A model generated the notes under the pieces. That model saw only the letters and a list, made by a program, of their open reading frames with translations. It made no database searches and was not told the DNA's origin. Positions 1 to 8,564 of a DNA stretch of 64,000 nucleotides are shown here, piece by piece (position 1 is the stretch's first letter; the number at the start of each line of letters is the position of its first letter). The stretch is from Serratia liquefaciens (lineage in GTDB: Bacteria > Pseudomonadota > Gammaproteobacteria > Enterobacterales > Enterobacteriaceae): the NCBI GenBank assembly GCA_012719855.1, contig JAAXZN010000052.1, positions 1-64,000 on the forward strand, in the 5' to 3' direction. The translations under genes were made by a program, and so were the position numbers.

Positions 1-227
1 ACCTGCGGAACCCGCACGGTTTTACTGCGCGCCAGCAAGGCCAGTTGGTCGGCTTCGGCGGTGAAGATGGGCAACAGTTCGCGAGCATCGCATTTGACAA
101 ACACCTGGTTGTCACCGTAACTCACGCGCCACGCCGGATGGATTTCTCCCCCGGGCAGTTCAGTCCTTTCGCGGATTTCTGCGCTGCCAAGATGTTCACT
201 TAACAGACGGCTAACGGCTTGCCACAT
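1..227 (-). CDS. yniA: Fructosamine kinase family protein YniA, 5' part only
   Basis: This is the N-terminal 75 codons of a fructosamine/ketosamine-3-kinase family protein; the rest lies beyond the left edge. The translation starts MWQAVSRLLSEHLG and continues with an ELPGGEIHPAWRV stretch and FVKCD, which is the glycine-rich nucleotide loop and the ATP-binding lysine region of this aminoglycoside-kinase-like fold. It agrees closely with E. coli YniA as I remember it. The ATG at 227 is preceded by a purine-rich AGAGGGGG ribosome site. The family phosphorylates sugar adducts on proteins (protein deglycation), but the substrate in bacteria is not settled. It is divergent from the acetyltransferase gene at 490. 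Confidence 0.9.
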   Translation of the reverse strand, partial: MWQAVSRLLSEHLGSAEIRERTELPGGEIHPAWRVSYGDNQVFVKCDARELLPIFTAEADQLALLARSKTVRVPQ

Positions 228-454
228 GGTACACCCCCTCTGTGCTGCCTGCGAATTCATTAGGTTAGCGTCTTTAGCCCTGTGAAAACACGACCTGGCG
301 CACAGCTGGCGCCGACAACCGGCGATTTTCTCGCCATCGCGTTTGCTCAAAGTATATACGCTATTGATTAATTTAAGTACGGCGTCGGTTGCAACTTGGC
401 GACGCGGGAGCGATGTTTATTGGGCCGGCAGCGATTGCGGCAAGGGCAGGGTCT

Positions 455-473
455 TCAGATAACTATCATTATC
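455..473. promoter_or_regulatory. Possible Fur box before the GNAT gene
   Basis: The 19 bases match 12 of 19 positions of the Fur consensus GATAATGATAATCATTATC, with a nearly intact right half (TATCATTATC). The site lies directly upstream of the start region of the acetyltransferase at 490. Iron control of that gene is an inference. Confidence 0.45.
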
Positions 474-489
474 AATGAGATGAGAAACC

Positions 490-939
490 ATGGAGCAAAA
501 CTGGCAGTGGCAGCGGGGCGAATACCGGATCAACAGTGATAAAAGTGAATTAAATCTCGCCTTTACTCATGCATTCTTGACCACCTCAAGCTGGGCGAGC
601 GGCATTTCGTTGCCGACGGTGCAGCTGTCTATCGACAATAGCCTGTGTTTTGGCCTGTATCATCAACACCAGCAGATTGGATTTGCGCGTCTGGTGACGG
701 ATTACGCCACTTTTGGCTATCTGTGCGATGTGTTTGTCTCCCCGGACTACCAGGGACAAGGGTTAGCTCGTTGGCTGATGGACTGCACGCTGGAGCATCC
801 GGTGTTGCAGCAGCTGCGGCGGATTATGCTGGTGACCGGTACTGCGCCATGGTTGTATCAAAAGGTGGGCTATGAAGCGATAAACCGCGAGGATTTTGTC
901 TGGCACATTGTCCGACCGGATATCTATCGGCAGCCATAA
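490..939 (+). CDS. GNAT family N-acetyltransferase
   Basis: This 149-residue protein has the acyl-CoA-binding motif A of GNAT enzymes, VSPDYQGQGLA, at residues 83-93. It is followed by a helix (RWLMD) and a C-terminal strand/helix with LYQKVGYE, the usual GNAT motif B ending. The family moves an acetyl group from acetyl-CoA to an amine; the substrate cannot be told from sequence. It is a stand-alone gene, convergent with the sit operon and divergent from yniA. A Fur-like site sits just ahead of it, which would link it to iron status if real. An overlapping 76-codon frame inside it is a shadow. Confidence 0.85.
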   Translation: MEQNWQWQRGEYRINSDKSELNLAFTHAFLTTSSWASGISLPTVQLSIDNSLCFGLYHQHQQIGFARLVTDYATFGYLCDVFVSPDYQGQGLARWLMDCTLEHPVLQQLRRIMLVTGTAPWLYQKVGYEAINREDFVWHIVRPDIYRQP

Positions 940-945
940 TGAGAA

Positions 946-976
946 GCGGCGGTGCTATTAGGCACCGCCGCCTGTT
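946..976. terminator. Bidirectional terminator between GNAT gene and sitD
   Basis: A ten-base-pair stem GCGGCGGTGC/GCACCGCCGC with a short loop lies between two convergent genes and can end both transcripts. Confidence 0.75.
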
Positions 977-1837
977 TCAAGGTTTCGCGTCTAGCACTCC
1001 ACTTTCGTGACGTTGTAACGGTTTGAATTTGCTGTAGAGCAGGGCGAACACGAACAGGATTGCCTGGACTATGACAATGCAGGGGCCGGTGGCACCGTCA
1101 ATGTGGAAGCTGATTAAGGTGCCGAGTACGCAGGAGAAAACGGACACCACGGTGGCGACCATCAGCATGCGGTCGAAGCTGCGGCACAGCATAAAGGCAA
1201 TGATGCCCGGGGCGATCAGCATCGCAATCACCAGAATGACCCCGACGGCCTGCAGTGAGGCGACAATGGTCAGCGCCAGCAGGCACAGCAGCCCGTAATG
1301 CAACAGTTTCACCGGCAGGCCTATCACTCTGGCATGGTTGGGATCGAAACAGTAGAGCATCAAATCTTTGCGTTTCAGCAGCACCACCAGCAGCGTAATG
1401 CCGGCCATCAGCAACGTCTGCTTCAGCTCTGCGTCGGTAATGCCCAGCATATTGCCGAACAGAATGTGGCTGAGGTGCTGATCGGTATCGATGCGGGAAA
1501 ACAACACCAGCCCAAAGGCAAACATGCCGGAGAAAACGATACCCATCACCGTGTCTTCTTTGACCCGACTGTTTTCTTTCAGGTAGCCGGTGGCGACCGC
1601 ACAGAAAATGCCCGAGAAGAAGGCGCCTATCACCACCGGAATGCCGAGCACGAACGCCACCACGATACCGGGCAGCACCGCATGCGAGATGGCGTCACCC
1701 ATCAGCGACCAGCCTTTGAGCACCAGATAGCAAGAGAGCACCGCACACACCACGCCGGTCACGATGGCGGCCAGGATTGCCCGCTGCATAAAGGGATAGG
1801 CGAAGGGCTCGCTGAGCAGTTGATACAGGGTTTCCAT
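977..1837 (-). CDS. sitD: Manganese/iron ABC transporter permease SitD/YfeD
   Basis: This 286-residue integral membrane protein belongs to the ABC-3 family of metal permeases. It has about eight hydrophobic segments and the GWSLMGDAISHAVLPG stretch near residues 42-57, which recurs almost word for word in the partner permease upstream. The two permeases form the channel for Mn2+/Fe2+ with SitB as ATPase and SitA as periplasmic binding protein. It is the last gene of sitABCD; its start overlaps the end of sitC by one base. Family and operon are clear. Which metal dominates in this host is not visible, and the Yersinia name would be yfeD. Confidence 0.9.
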   Translation of the reverse strand: METLYQLLSEPFAYPFMQRAILAAIVTGVVCAVLSCYLVLKGWSLMGDAISHAVLPGIVVAFVLGIPVVIGAFFSGIFCAVATGYLKENSRVKEDTVMGIVFSGMFAFGLVLFSRIDTDQHLSHILFGNMLGITDAELKQTLLMAGITLLVVLLKRKDLMLYCFDPNHARVIGLPVKLLHYGLLCLLALTIVASLQAVGVILVIAMLIAPGIIAFMLCRSFDRMLMVATVVSVFSCVLGTLISFHIDGATGPCIVIVQAILFVFALLYSKFKPLQRHESGVLDAKP

Positions 1838-2697
1838 CAGTGGCCTCCGGTTTGTTCACGTGCCACGCGGCGTTTGGATGCCAGCAGCCCGTGCTTGGGA
1901 GCGAAGAAAAAGGCCGCCAGGAACACCAGCGTTTGCAGGGTTACGATCACCCCACCGGTAGCGCCGTCGAGGAAGAAGCTGAGGTAAGCGCCCAGGCCGC
2001 TGGTCAGTGCGCCAATCGCGATGGCGATAATCACCAACCGGCTGAAACGGTCGGTCAGCAAGTAGGCGGTAGCCCCCGGCGTGATCACCATGGCGATCAC
2101 CAAAATAGCTCCTACCGTTTGCAATGCCGCTACGGTGCAGGCGCTGAGCAGGGTGAAGAACAGGATCTTTAACCGCAGCGGTGACAGGCCGATAGACACA
2201 GCGTGGTTTTCGTCAAAGAACACCGCCAGCAGGTCTTTCCACACCAGACACAAGATCAGCAGCGAAACGCCGATGATAATCTCGACCTGCAATACGTCTT
2301 CATCGGCGATGCCGAGGATGTTGCCGAAGATAATCGACTGGACGTTAACCGACGTCGGGTTGAGCGACACAATCAACAGGCCCACGGCGAAGAAGGTGGA
2401 AAAGATAAAGCCGATAATGGCATCCTCACGCAGGCGAGTCACGTGGCGCACCAGGGTCATCGCCAGCGCGGCCAGCATGCCGGTGAAAAAGGCCCCGGCG
2501 GCGTAGGGCAGGCCTAGCGCATAGGCCCCGGCAACGCCGGGCACCACCGAATGCGACAGTGCGTCACCCATCAGCGACCAGCCCTTTAGCATCAGGTAGG
2601 CAGAAAGGAACGCGCAGGCGGCGCCGACGATGGCGCTGACCCAGATGGCTTTGACCATGTAGTTGTAACTGAAGGGTTGCAGCAGAAGTTCCAGCAT
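1837..2697 (-). CDS. sitC: Manganese/iron ABC transporter permease SitC/YfeC
   Basis: This is the second ABC-3 family permease, 286 residues, with the GWSLMGDALSHSVVPG motif near residues 39-54. It is a paralogue of SitD with the same length and topology. It pairs with SitD in the inner membrane to form a heterodimeric metal channel. Its start touches the end of sitB by one base and its end overlaps the start of sitD by one base, so the three genes are translationally coupled. In Yersinia the equivalent YfeC works with YfeABD in Mn and Fe uptake (family knowledge). Confidence 0.9.
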   Translation of the reverse strand: MLELLLQPFSYNYMVKAIWVSAIVGAACAFLSAYLMLKGWSLMGDALSHSVVPGVAGAYALGLPYAAGAFFTGMLAALAMTLVRHVTRLREDAIIGFIFSTFFAVGLLIVSLNPTSVNVQSIIFGNILGIADEDVLQVEIIIGVSLLILCLVWKDLLAVFFDENHAVSIGLSPLRLKILFFTLLSACTVAALQTVGAILVIAMVITPGATAYLLTDRFSRLVIIAIAIGALTSGLGAYLSFFLDGATGGVIVTLQTLVFLAAFFFAPKHGLLASKRRVAREQTGGH

Positions 2698-3587
2698 CAG
2701 GGTTGTTTCTCCTTCGGCTGGCTTTGCGCCGGCGGATCGCTCTTGGTATGGCCATAGAACACCGCTGGGCGCTCGTCATCGGTCAATACCGTTACCGTAC
2801 GCGGATCGTTGTCGTCGTGCAGGTCCGGGCCTGACAGATTGATATGGCGCAGTACGCCGCCGAACGCCTGTTCCAGATTGCTCTGGGTAAAAGTGGTTTC
2901 TGTTGGGCCGGCGGCCAGCACCGTGCGGTTAATCAGGATCACCCGATCGCAAAATTCCGGCACGCTCCCCAGGTTATGGGTTGAAACCAGGATCAGGTGG
3001 CCTTCATCACGCAGTGCGCGCAGCAGGTCGATAATGGCGTTCTCGGTTTTGACGTCGACCCCGGTGAAAGGCTCGTCCAGCAGCAGAACGCTGCCTTGCT
3101 GTGCCAGCGCACGCGCCAAAAAGACGCGTTTTTTCTGCCCGCCGGAAAGCTCGCCGATCTGGCGAGTGCGCAGCTCACTCAGCCCAACGCGTTCCAGCGC
3201 CTTGTCCACCCGCAGCCTGTCTTCCTTTGAAGGAATTCGCAGGAAGTTCATCTTGCCGTAACGGCCCATCATCACCACGTCTTCCACCAGCACCGGAAAA
3301 TTCCAGTCGACGTCTTCGGTTTGCGGCACGTAGGCAATAATGTTTTTCTTCAGCGCCTGCGCGACCGGCTGCTCGTTGAGCTGCACGCGGCCGGTCGTGG
3401 GGCGCACCAGGCCCATAATGCTTTTGAACAAGGTCGATTTACCGCTGCCATTGACGCCGACCAGCGCGCAGATGGCACCGCCGCTCAGGGTAAAGCTGGC
3501 GTTGTGGATCGCGGTATGGCCGTTGTTGTAGGTCACGGTAACGTCGTCCACGCTCAACTCAGGGCGGACAAAAACCTCGTTGCTCAT
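2697..3587 (-). CDS. sitB: Manganese/iron ABC transporter ATPase SitB/YfeB
   Basis: This 296-residue ABC ATPase has Walker [10 protein letters not shown] at residues 44-52, signature LSGGQKKR, and Walker B VLLLDEP with the switch histidine in STHNLG. It energises import of Mn2+/Fe2+ through SitC and SitD. The last roughly 50 residues after the nucleotide-binding domain are charged and proline-rich, longer than a minimal ATPase subunit. It overlaps sitA by four bases at its start and sitC by one base at its end. Confidence 0.92.
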   Translation of the reverse strand: MSNEVFVRPELSVDDVTVTYNNGHTAIHNASFTLSGGAICALVGVNGSGKSTLFKSIMGLVRPTTGRVQLNEQPVAQALKKNIIAYVPQTEDVDWNFPVLVEDVVMMGRYGKMNFLRIPSKEDRLRVDKALERVGLSELRTRQIGELSGGQKKRVFLARALAQQGSVLLLDEPFTGVDVKTENAIIDLLRALRDEGHLILVSTHNLGSVPEFCDRVILINRTVLAAGPTETTFTQSNLEQAFGGVLRHINLSGPDLHDDNDPRTVTVLTDDERPAVFYGHTKSDPPAQSQPKEKQP

Positions 3588-4528
3588 TGATCAAATCCTT
3601 TGGCAATAGTTTGTACGGTGACATTGAGCAGGTCGATATAGGTCGGTACCGGGCCATCCTGGGTGGACAGGGAGTCGACATAGAGTACGCCGCCGTATTT
3701 TGCGCCGGTTTCTTTCGCCACCTGCCTGGCCGGTTTGTCCGAAATGGTGCTTTCGCTGAACACCACCGGGATATGGTTGGCGCGCACGGCGTCAATCACG
3801 CGGCGAACCTGCTGCGGTGAACCTTGTTCATCGGCGTTGATCGGCCACAGATAGACTTCTTTCAATTGATAGTCTTTAGCCAGATAGCTGAAGGCGCCCT
3901 CACTGGTCACCAGCCAACGCTGGGCTTCAGGAATACGAGACAGGCGTTCGCGCAGCGGGGCATCCAGCGCGGCAATTTTGGCGGCGTAGGCTTTGGCATT
4001 GCGATTGTAGGTTTCGGCATTGGCCGGGTCGTGCTGCACCAGCGCTTTGCGGATATTTTCGATGTACACCTGCGCATTGCTGGCAGACATCCAGGCGTGC
4101 GGGTTCGGGTTGCCGTTATAAGGCCCTTCGCGGATCGGCAGCGGGGTGATGCCCTCGGTGACCACGGCCGCAGGTACCTGCTTAATGTTCTCAAAGAAGC
4201 GTTGGAACCAGCGTTCCAGATTCATGCCGTTCCACAGGATCAGGTCAGCGTGCTGCGCCTTGACGATGTCGCGCGGCGTAGGCTGGTAATCATGGATCTC
4301 GGCACCCGGCTTGGTGATTGACTCCACCACGGCGGCGTCACCGGCCACGTTCTGGGCGATGTCCTGAATAATGGTAAAGGTGGTCACCACGCGCAGCTTC
4401 TTTTCCGCCAACGCGGCATGGCTGGTTAGGCTGGCGGTCAACAACAGACACAGCAGGGCGAAAGGGCGGAAACAGGCCCTGCTCTTAATGAGGGAAAGGC
4501 GGGGAAAAGCGCGTTGTTTCAAAAACAT
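3584..4528 (-). CDS. sitA: Periplasmic metal-binding protein SitA/YfeA
   Basis: This 314-residue cluster A-I (ZnuA/TroA-type) binding protein has a long N-terminal signal (hydrophobic core about residues 22-40, ending AALAE). The expected metal ligands can be placed at H79 (EIHDY), H144 (NPHAW), E210 (TSEGAF) and D285 (YVDSLS), the His-His-Glu-Asp set typical of Mn/Fe-binding members. It has no His-rich loop, which argues against a zinc-specific ZnuA. It captures Mn2+/Fe2+ for SitBCD. It is the first gene of the operon, with a strong Fur-type box just upstream. The N-terminus could start later than chosen, because the signal is long. Confidence 0.92.
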   Translation of the reverse strand: MFLKQRAFPRLSLIKSRACFRPFALLCLLLTASLTSHAALAEKKLRVVTTFTIIQDIAQNVAGDAAVVESITKPGAEIHDYQPTPRDIVKAQHADLILWNGMNLERWFQRFFENIKQVPAAVVTEGITPLPIREGPYNGNPNPHAWMSASNAQVYIENIRKALVQHDPANAETYNRNAKAYAAKIAALDAPLRERLSRIPEAQRWLVTSEGAFSYLAKDYQLKEVYLWPINADEQGSPQQVRRVIDAVRANHIPVVFSESTISDKPARQVAKETGAKYGGVLYVDSLSTQDGPVPTYIDLLNVTVQTIAKGFDQ

Positions 4529-4550
4529 GGTGACATCTCCTGGCTCAAAT

Positions 4551-4569
4551 GAAAATGATTATCAATATC
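4551..4569. promoter_or_regulatory. Fur box of the sit operon
   Basis: The sequence matches 16 of 19 positions of the Fur consensus and lies 23 bases upstream of the sitA start codon. I saw no MntR palindrome next to it. Confidence 0.8.
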
Positions 4570-4660
4570 AATTGGAGCAAAGTCAAGCGTCACCTGCAGG
4601 CAAACTGCCGGTTATTTCCACAGCGAAGGGAAATAATACCCTGCAGTGAGTTATAGCATT

Positions 4661-4960
4661 TTATGTATCAGCATGTAACCGCTTTACGTAGTCCTCATAG
4701 GTGACGATGTCGACCTCCGGCGCCTTGCCCAAGGCCACCTGCCCAAGCTTCTGAGCCAGTAGCCGTACATCCTCTTGATCCAGTGGGGTTATTAACGCAA
4801 AACTGTTGCTGCCCAGCTCGTGCGGAACGCCATTTTCGTCGGCCACCGACGTGACAAACCCCTGCAGGGTTAATTGTCCTGTCAGCTTGGCTAAATCAGC
4901 CAATCCTTCTTCCTGATAGCGAAAAGTCACCACAAAACACGTCGTTGCAGATTGACTCAT
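4661..4960 (-). CDS. GhoS-family protein, orphan antitoxin homologue
   Basis: This 99-residue protein resembles E. coli GhoS, the endoribonuclease antitoxin of the type V GhoT/GhoS system. Shared features recalled from the family are FVVTF.Y near the N-terminus, the VADENGVPHELGSNSFAL block at about residues 39-56 and a VDIVTYEDYVKR ending. The fold should be ferredoxin-like, as in CRISPR Cas2. The start at 4960 has a good AAGAGGTGATTT ribosome site. GhoT is a tiny two-helix membrane toxin encoded beside ghoS in E. coli. No such frame fits in the roughly 130 bases between this gene and sitA, or upstream before emtA. It may therefore be an orphan or do another job. Confidence 0.7.
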   Translation of the reverse strand: MSQSATTCFVVTFRYQEEGLADLAKLTGQLTLQGFVTSVADENGVPHELGSNSFALITPLDQEDVRLLAQKLGQVALGKAPEVDIVTYEDYVKRLHADT

Positions 4961-5069
4961 AAATCACCTCTTGGTATACGAGTAGCTTGAGAATAGACCA
5001 AAAAAACCGTACAGGCGTCCTTACAAGTTGTATATGCTACGCAACTCATTGAAAGGAGTGAGGGATTCT

Positions 5070-5735
5070 GTGAAAACAAAAATAGGTTGCCTGACGGCAA
5101 TTTTGCTTTTGTCGGGGTGCGCGAAAGACCCGCAAACAGCAACTAATAATTCAGGCAGTGGCACATCGCGTGGTGGTTGGCTAAAGACCCCCCCGCAGGC
5201 ACCGGTTAACCGCACGGGGACACCGATAGCCTATAACGATTACATTCGTCAGGCCGCCAGCAGCTATGGCGTTGACGAAACGCTGATTAAAGCGATTATT
5301 CAGGTGGAGTCTGGGTTTAACCCGAACGCGGTCAGCACCTCGAACGCAGTGGGATTAATGCAGCTGAAGCCTTCAACCGCCGGGCGTGATGCCTATCGCC
5401 TGAAAGGAAGAAGCGGGCAGCCAAGCTCGCGTGAGTTGAAGGATCCGGCGGTCAATATTGATCTGGGAACGGCCTATATCAATATTCTTCAAAGCCAGCA
5501 GCTAGCCGGGATCAACAACCCACAGACGTTGCGTTACGCCACCATCGTTTCTTACGTGAATGGGGCGGGCGCCATGCTACGTACCTTCTCGTCAGACAAG
5601 CGCGTGGCGGTAAACCGCATCAACCAGATGAGCCCGGATGAGTTTTATCAGCACATCCAGAAAAAGCATCCGGCCCCTCAGGCGCCGCGCTATTTATGGA
5701 AGGTGACCACCGCCTACCAGGCGATGTCACCCTAG
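5070..5735 (+). CDS. emtA: Membrane-bound lytic murein transglycosylase E (EmtA)
   Basis: This lipoprotein of 221 residues cleaves the MurNAc-GlcNAc bond of peptidoglycan from the outer membrane. With the GTG start at 5070 (GAGG six bases upstream) the protein begins with a short lipoprotein signal and lipobox LLSGC. An in-frame ATG further upstream (5028) would add 14 residues and is less likely. The SLT domain follows: IIQVESGFNPNAVS carries the catalytic glutamate, then NAVGLMQLKPSTAG and the SYVNGAGAMLRTF motif. The C-terminal HPAPQAPRY block matches E. coli EmtA (203 residues). It is monocistronic, with its own terminator, and divergent from the GhoS-like gene. Confidence 0.92.
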   Translation: MKTKIGCLTAILLLSGCAKDPQTATNNSGSGTSRGGWLKTPPQAPVNRTGTPIAYNDYIRQAASSYGVDETLIKAIIQVESGFNPNAVSTSNAVGLMQLKPSTAGRDAYRLKGRSGQPSSRELKDPAVNIDLGTAYINILQSQQLAGINNPQTLRYATIVSYVNGAGAMLRTFSSDKRVAVNRINQMSPDEFYQHIQKKHPAPQAPRYLWKVTTAYQAMSP

Positions 5736-5751
5736 GTAAGATTGCTTCGTC

Positions 5752-5786
5752 AAACCGGCCGTGTAAACGGCCGGTTTTGTTTTTGG
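5752..5786 (+). terminator. emtA terminator
   Basis: An 11-base-pair GC-rich stem (AAACCGGCCGT/ACGGCCGGTTT) with a four-base loop, followed by a T-rich tail. Confidence 0.85.
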
Positions 5787-5901
5787 CGCGCGAAAAATCG
5801 CGACGCATCTCTCATTTCTCGTTATTTCCCATCCTGTTATCTAAAAAACCGCACGAATAGTTAATTTTACATTAACCATCAAATCTTTACGTTCATTCAA
5901 T

Positions 5902-5917
5902 AAGTTACCGGTAACAT
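5902..5917. promoter_or_regulatory. GntR/IdnR-type gluconate operator upstream of the dehydrogenase operon
   Basis: The sequence AAGTTACCGGTAACAT contains the perfect 12-base palindrome GTTACCGGTAAC. It matches ATGTTACCGGTAACAT, the operator form I recall for the LacI-family gluconate repressor GntR, at 15 of 16 positions. It lies about 125 bases upstream of the small-subunit start, in an otherwise AT-rich 5787-6042 gap where I see no other gene. Confidence 0.7.
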
Positions 5918-6042
5918 TCTGGCGTTTGCTCACATTCTGGCCTTCAATAAATATACAAATAAGTAACAATTTATGTTTAAAACCCGCATCGACCGCAAGG
6001 TTGAGGTTAAATAGTTGTGATTATCTTTGGATGGAATGTGAT

Positions 6043-6768
6043 ATGTCGGACGATAAAACTAACAATTCACGGCGCGATTTCCTGTTGAAATCGATGACTT
6101 TAATTCCCGCAGCGGTGATTGGCGGCAGTGGCGTTAGCGCCCTGACGGCACCCTTACCGGCAGTGGCGGCAGCAGACACCCCAAAACAGTCAGATTACCA
6201 ACCGACCTTCTTTACGCCAGAAGAGTGGGCCTTCGTCAAGGCCGCTGTAGCGCGGCTGATCCCGGCTGACGAGCGTGGCCCGGGCGCGCTGGAAGCCGGC
6301 GTACCGGAGTTTATCGATCGTCAGATGAATACCCCGTACGCCACCGGTTCCATTTGGTACATGCAGGGGCCGTTTAACCCGGATGCACCGAAAGAAATGG
6401 GTTATCAACTGCCGCTGGTGCCGAAACAGATTTATAACCTGGGCATTGCGGATGCGGATGCCTATTGCAAGAAAACCGCCGGTAAACCTTTTGCCGAACT
6501 GGACGCTGCGCAGCAAGACGCGCTGTTGCAGAAGTTCGAGTCCGGAGAGGCGGAATTTTCGCAGTTGCCTGCAAAACTGTTCTTCTCCTACCTGTTGCAA
6601 AACACCCGCGAAGGTTTCTTCAGCGACCCGATCCATGGCGGCAACAAAGACATGGTCGGCTGGAAGCTGATTAATTTTCCGGGCGCGCGCGCCGACTTTA
6701 TGGACTGGGTTGAGCGAGGGGAACGTTATCCCTTACCTCCGGTCTCGATTCGTGGGGAAAGGGGGTAA
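6043..6768 (+). CDS. Gluconate 2-dehydrogenase small subunit (subunit 3 family)
   Basis: This is the small subunit of a membrane FAD-dependent gluconate 2-dehydrogenase. The start at 6043 gives 241 residues, with a GGA ribosome site seven bases upstream; an ATG at 6031 is the alternative. A twin-arginine signal ([10 protein letters not shown], then a hydrophobic stretch to about residue 45) indicates Tat export, probably carrying the folded flavoprotein as a partner. The mature part has the [19 protein letters not shown] opening of the gluconate_2-dh3 family. It is the first gene of a three-gene operon, with the flavoprotein starting two bases after its stop. Confidence 0.85.
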   Translation: MSDDKTNNSRRDFLLKSMTLIPAAVIGGSGVSALTAPLPAVAAADTPKQSDYQPTFFTPEEWAFVKAAVARLIPADERGPGALEAGVPEFIDRQMNTPYATGSIWYMQGPFNPDAPKEMGYQLPLVPKQIYNLGIADADAYCKKTAGKPFAELDAAQQDALLQKFESGEAEFSQLPAKLFFSYLLQNTREGFFSDPIHGGNKDMVGWKLINFPGARADFMDWVERGERYPLPPVSIRGERG

Positions 6769-6770
6769 CA

Positions 6771-8552
6771 ATGGCAACGGTAATGAAAAAAGTAGACGCG
6801 GTGATCGTCGGTTTCGGTTGGGTGGGCGCCATTATGGCCAAAGAGCTGACCGAAGCGGGCCTGAACGTGGTGGCGCTGGAGCGTGGCCCGATGCGCGATA
6901 CCTATCCGGACGGTTCCTATCCGCAGGTGATCGACGAGCTGACCTATAATATCCGCCGCAAACTGTTCCAGGATCTGTCGAAAAGCACCGTGACCATCCG
7001 TCACAATACCAGCCAGACTGCGGTACCTTACCGCCAGTTGGCCGCGTTCCTGCCGGGTACCGGCGTGGGTGGCGCAGGCCTGCACTGGTCCGGCGTACAT
7101 TTCCGGGTCGATCCTATCGAGTTGCGTATGCGCAGCCATTACGAAGAGCGCTACGGCAAAAGCTTTATCCCGAAAGACATGACCATCCAGGATTTCGGCG
7201 TGAGCTACGCCGAGCTGGAGCCGTTCTTCGACAAGGCCGAGAAAGTGTTTGGCACTTCCGGCACCGCCTGGACCATCAAAGGCCAGAAAGTGGGCCAAAA
7301 GGGCGGCAACCCCTTCGCCGGCGACCGTTCGGACGATTTCCCGCTGCCGGCGCAGAAGAATACTTTCTCTGCCCAGCTGTTCGAGAAGGCGGCGCTGGAG
7401 GTGGGCTATCACCCGTATAATCTGCCTTCCGCCAACACCTCCGATTCGTATACCAATCCGTACGGTGCGCAGATGGGGCCGTGCAACTTCTGCGGTTTCT
7501 GCAGTGGTTACGCTTGCTATATGTATTCCAAGGCTTCGCCGAACGTCAATATTCTGCCGGCGCTGCGCATGGAAAAACGCTTTGAGCTGCGCACTAACGC
7601 CAACGTGTTGAAGGTGAATCTGACCGCCGACAAATCCCGGGCGACCGGGGTGAATTACATTGACGCGCAGGGCCGAGAAGTCGAACAACCGGCGGAGTTG
7701 GTGATCCTCGGAGCGTTCCAGTTCCACAACGTACACCTGATGCTGCTGTCCGGCATCGGCAAACCTTACGATCCGGTTACCGGCGACGGGGTGGTCGGGC
7801 GTAACTTCGCCTATCAGAACATGACCACCATCAAGGCGTTCTTCGACAAGGACGTGTTCACTAACCCGTTCATCGGTGCCGGCGGTAACGGTGTCGGGGT
7901 CGATGACTTCAACGCCGATAACTTCGACCATGCCAAAGAAGGCTTCGTCGGCGGTTCGCCGTTCTGGGTCAACCAGGCGGGGACCAAACCTATTTCCGGC
8001 TTGCCAACGCCGCCAGGAACGCCAGCCTGGGGCAGCAAGTGGAAAGCGGCAGTGGCCGATGCTTATACCCACCATGTATCGATGGATGCGCACGGTGCTC
8101 ATCAGTCGTATCGCAGCAACTATCTGGACCTCGATCCCAACTACAAGAACGTCTTCGGCCAGCCCTTGCTGCGCATGACGTTCGACTGGCAGGAAAATGA
8201 CGTCAAGATGTCGCAGTTCATGTACGACAAAATGGCGCCTATCGCCAAGGCCATGAACCCTAAACTGATCGCCGGCAGCGCGAAAAACGCCAATAGCCAC
8301 TTTGATACCACCAGCTACCAGACCACCCATATGAACGGCGGGGCGGTGATGGGCGAGGATCCGAAAACCAGCGCGGTGAACCGCTATCTGCAAAGTTGGG
8401 ACGTGCATAACGTGTTCTCGATCGGCGCGTCGGCCTTCCCTCAAGGGCTGGGTTACAACCCGACCGGCACCGTGGCCGCGTTGGCTTACTGGTCTGCCCG
8501 TGCCATTCGCGAGCAGTATCTGAAAAACCCAGGCCCTTTGGTGCAGGCATAA
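6771..8552 (+). CDS. Gluconate 2-dehydrogenase flavoprotein subunit (GMC family)
   Basis: This 593-residue GMC oxidoreductase is the catalytic subunit of the complex. The FAD-binding beta-alpha-beta motif is near the start (AVIVGFGWVGAIMAKELTEAG), followed by GTGVGGAGLHWSG. The C-terminal block with SIGASAFPQGLGYNPTGTVAALA is typical of periplasmic sugar-acid dehydrogenases. It has no signal peptide of its own, so export probably rides on the Tat signal of the small subunit. A cysteine-rich patch CNFCGFCSGYAC at about residues 238-249 is a recognisable feature of this subfamily. The reaction is probably gluconate to 2-ketogluconate. Sorbitol or 2-ketogluconate dehydrogenases share the layout, but the operator upstream favours gluconate. 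Confidence 0.85.
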   Translation: MATVMKKVDAVIVGFGWVGAIMAKELTEAGLNVVALERGPMRDTYPDGSYPQVIDELTYNIRRKLFQDLSKSTVTIRHNTSQTAVPYRQLAAFLPGTGVGGAGLHWSGVHFRVDPIELRMRSHYEERYGKSFIPKDMTIQDFGVSYAELEPFFDKAEKVFGTSGTAWTIKGQKVGQKGGNPFAGDRSDDFPLPAQKNTFSAQLFEKAALEVGYHPYNLPSANTSDSYTNPYGAQMGPCNFCGFCSGYACYMYSKASPNVNILPALRMEKRFELRTNANVLKVNLTADKSRATGVNYIDAQGREVEQPAELVILGAFQFHNVHLMLLSGIGKPYDPVTGDGVVGRNFAYQNMTTIKAFFDKDVFTNPFIGAGGNGVGVDDFNADNFDHAKEGFVGGSPFWVNQAGTKPISGLPTPPGTPAWGSKWKAAVADAYTHHVSMDAHGAHQSYRSNYLDLDPNYKNVFGQPLLRMTFDWQENDVKMSQFMYDKMAPIAKAMNPKLIAGSAKNANSHFDTTSYQTTHMNGGAVMGEDPKTSAVNRYLQSWDVHNVFSIGASAFPQGLGYNPTGTVAALAYWSARAIREQYLKNPGPLVQA

Positions 8553-8564
8553 GGACGGCGACTG

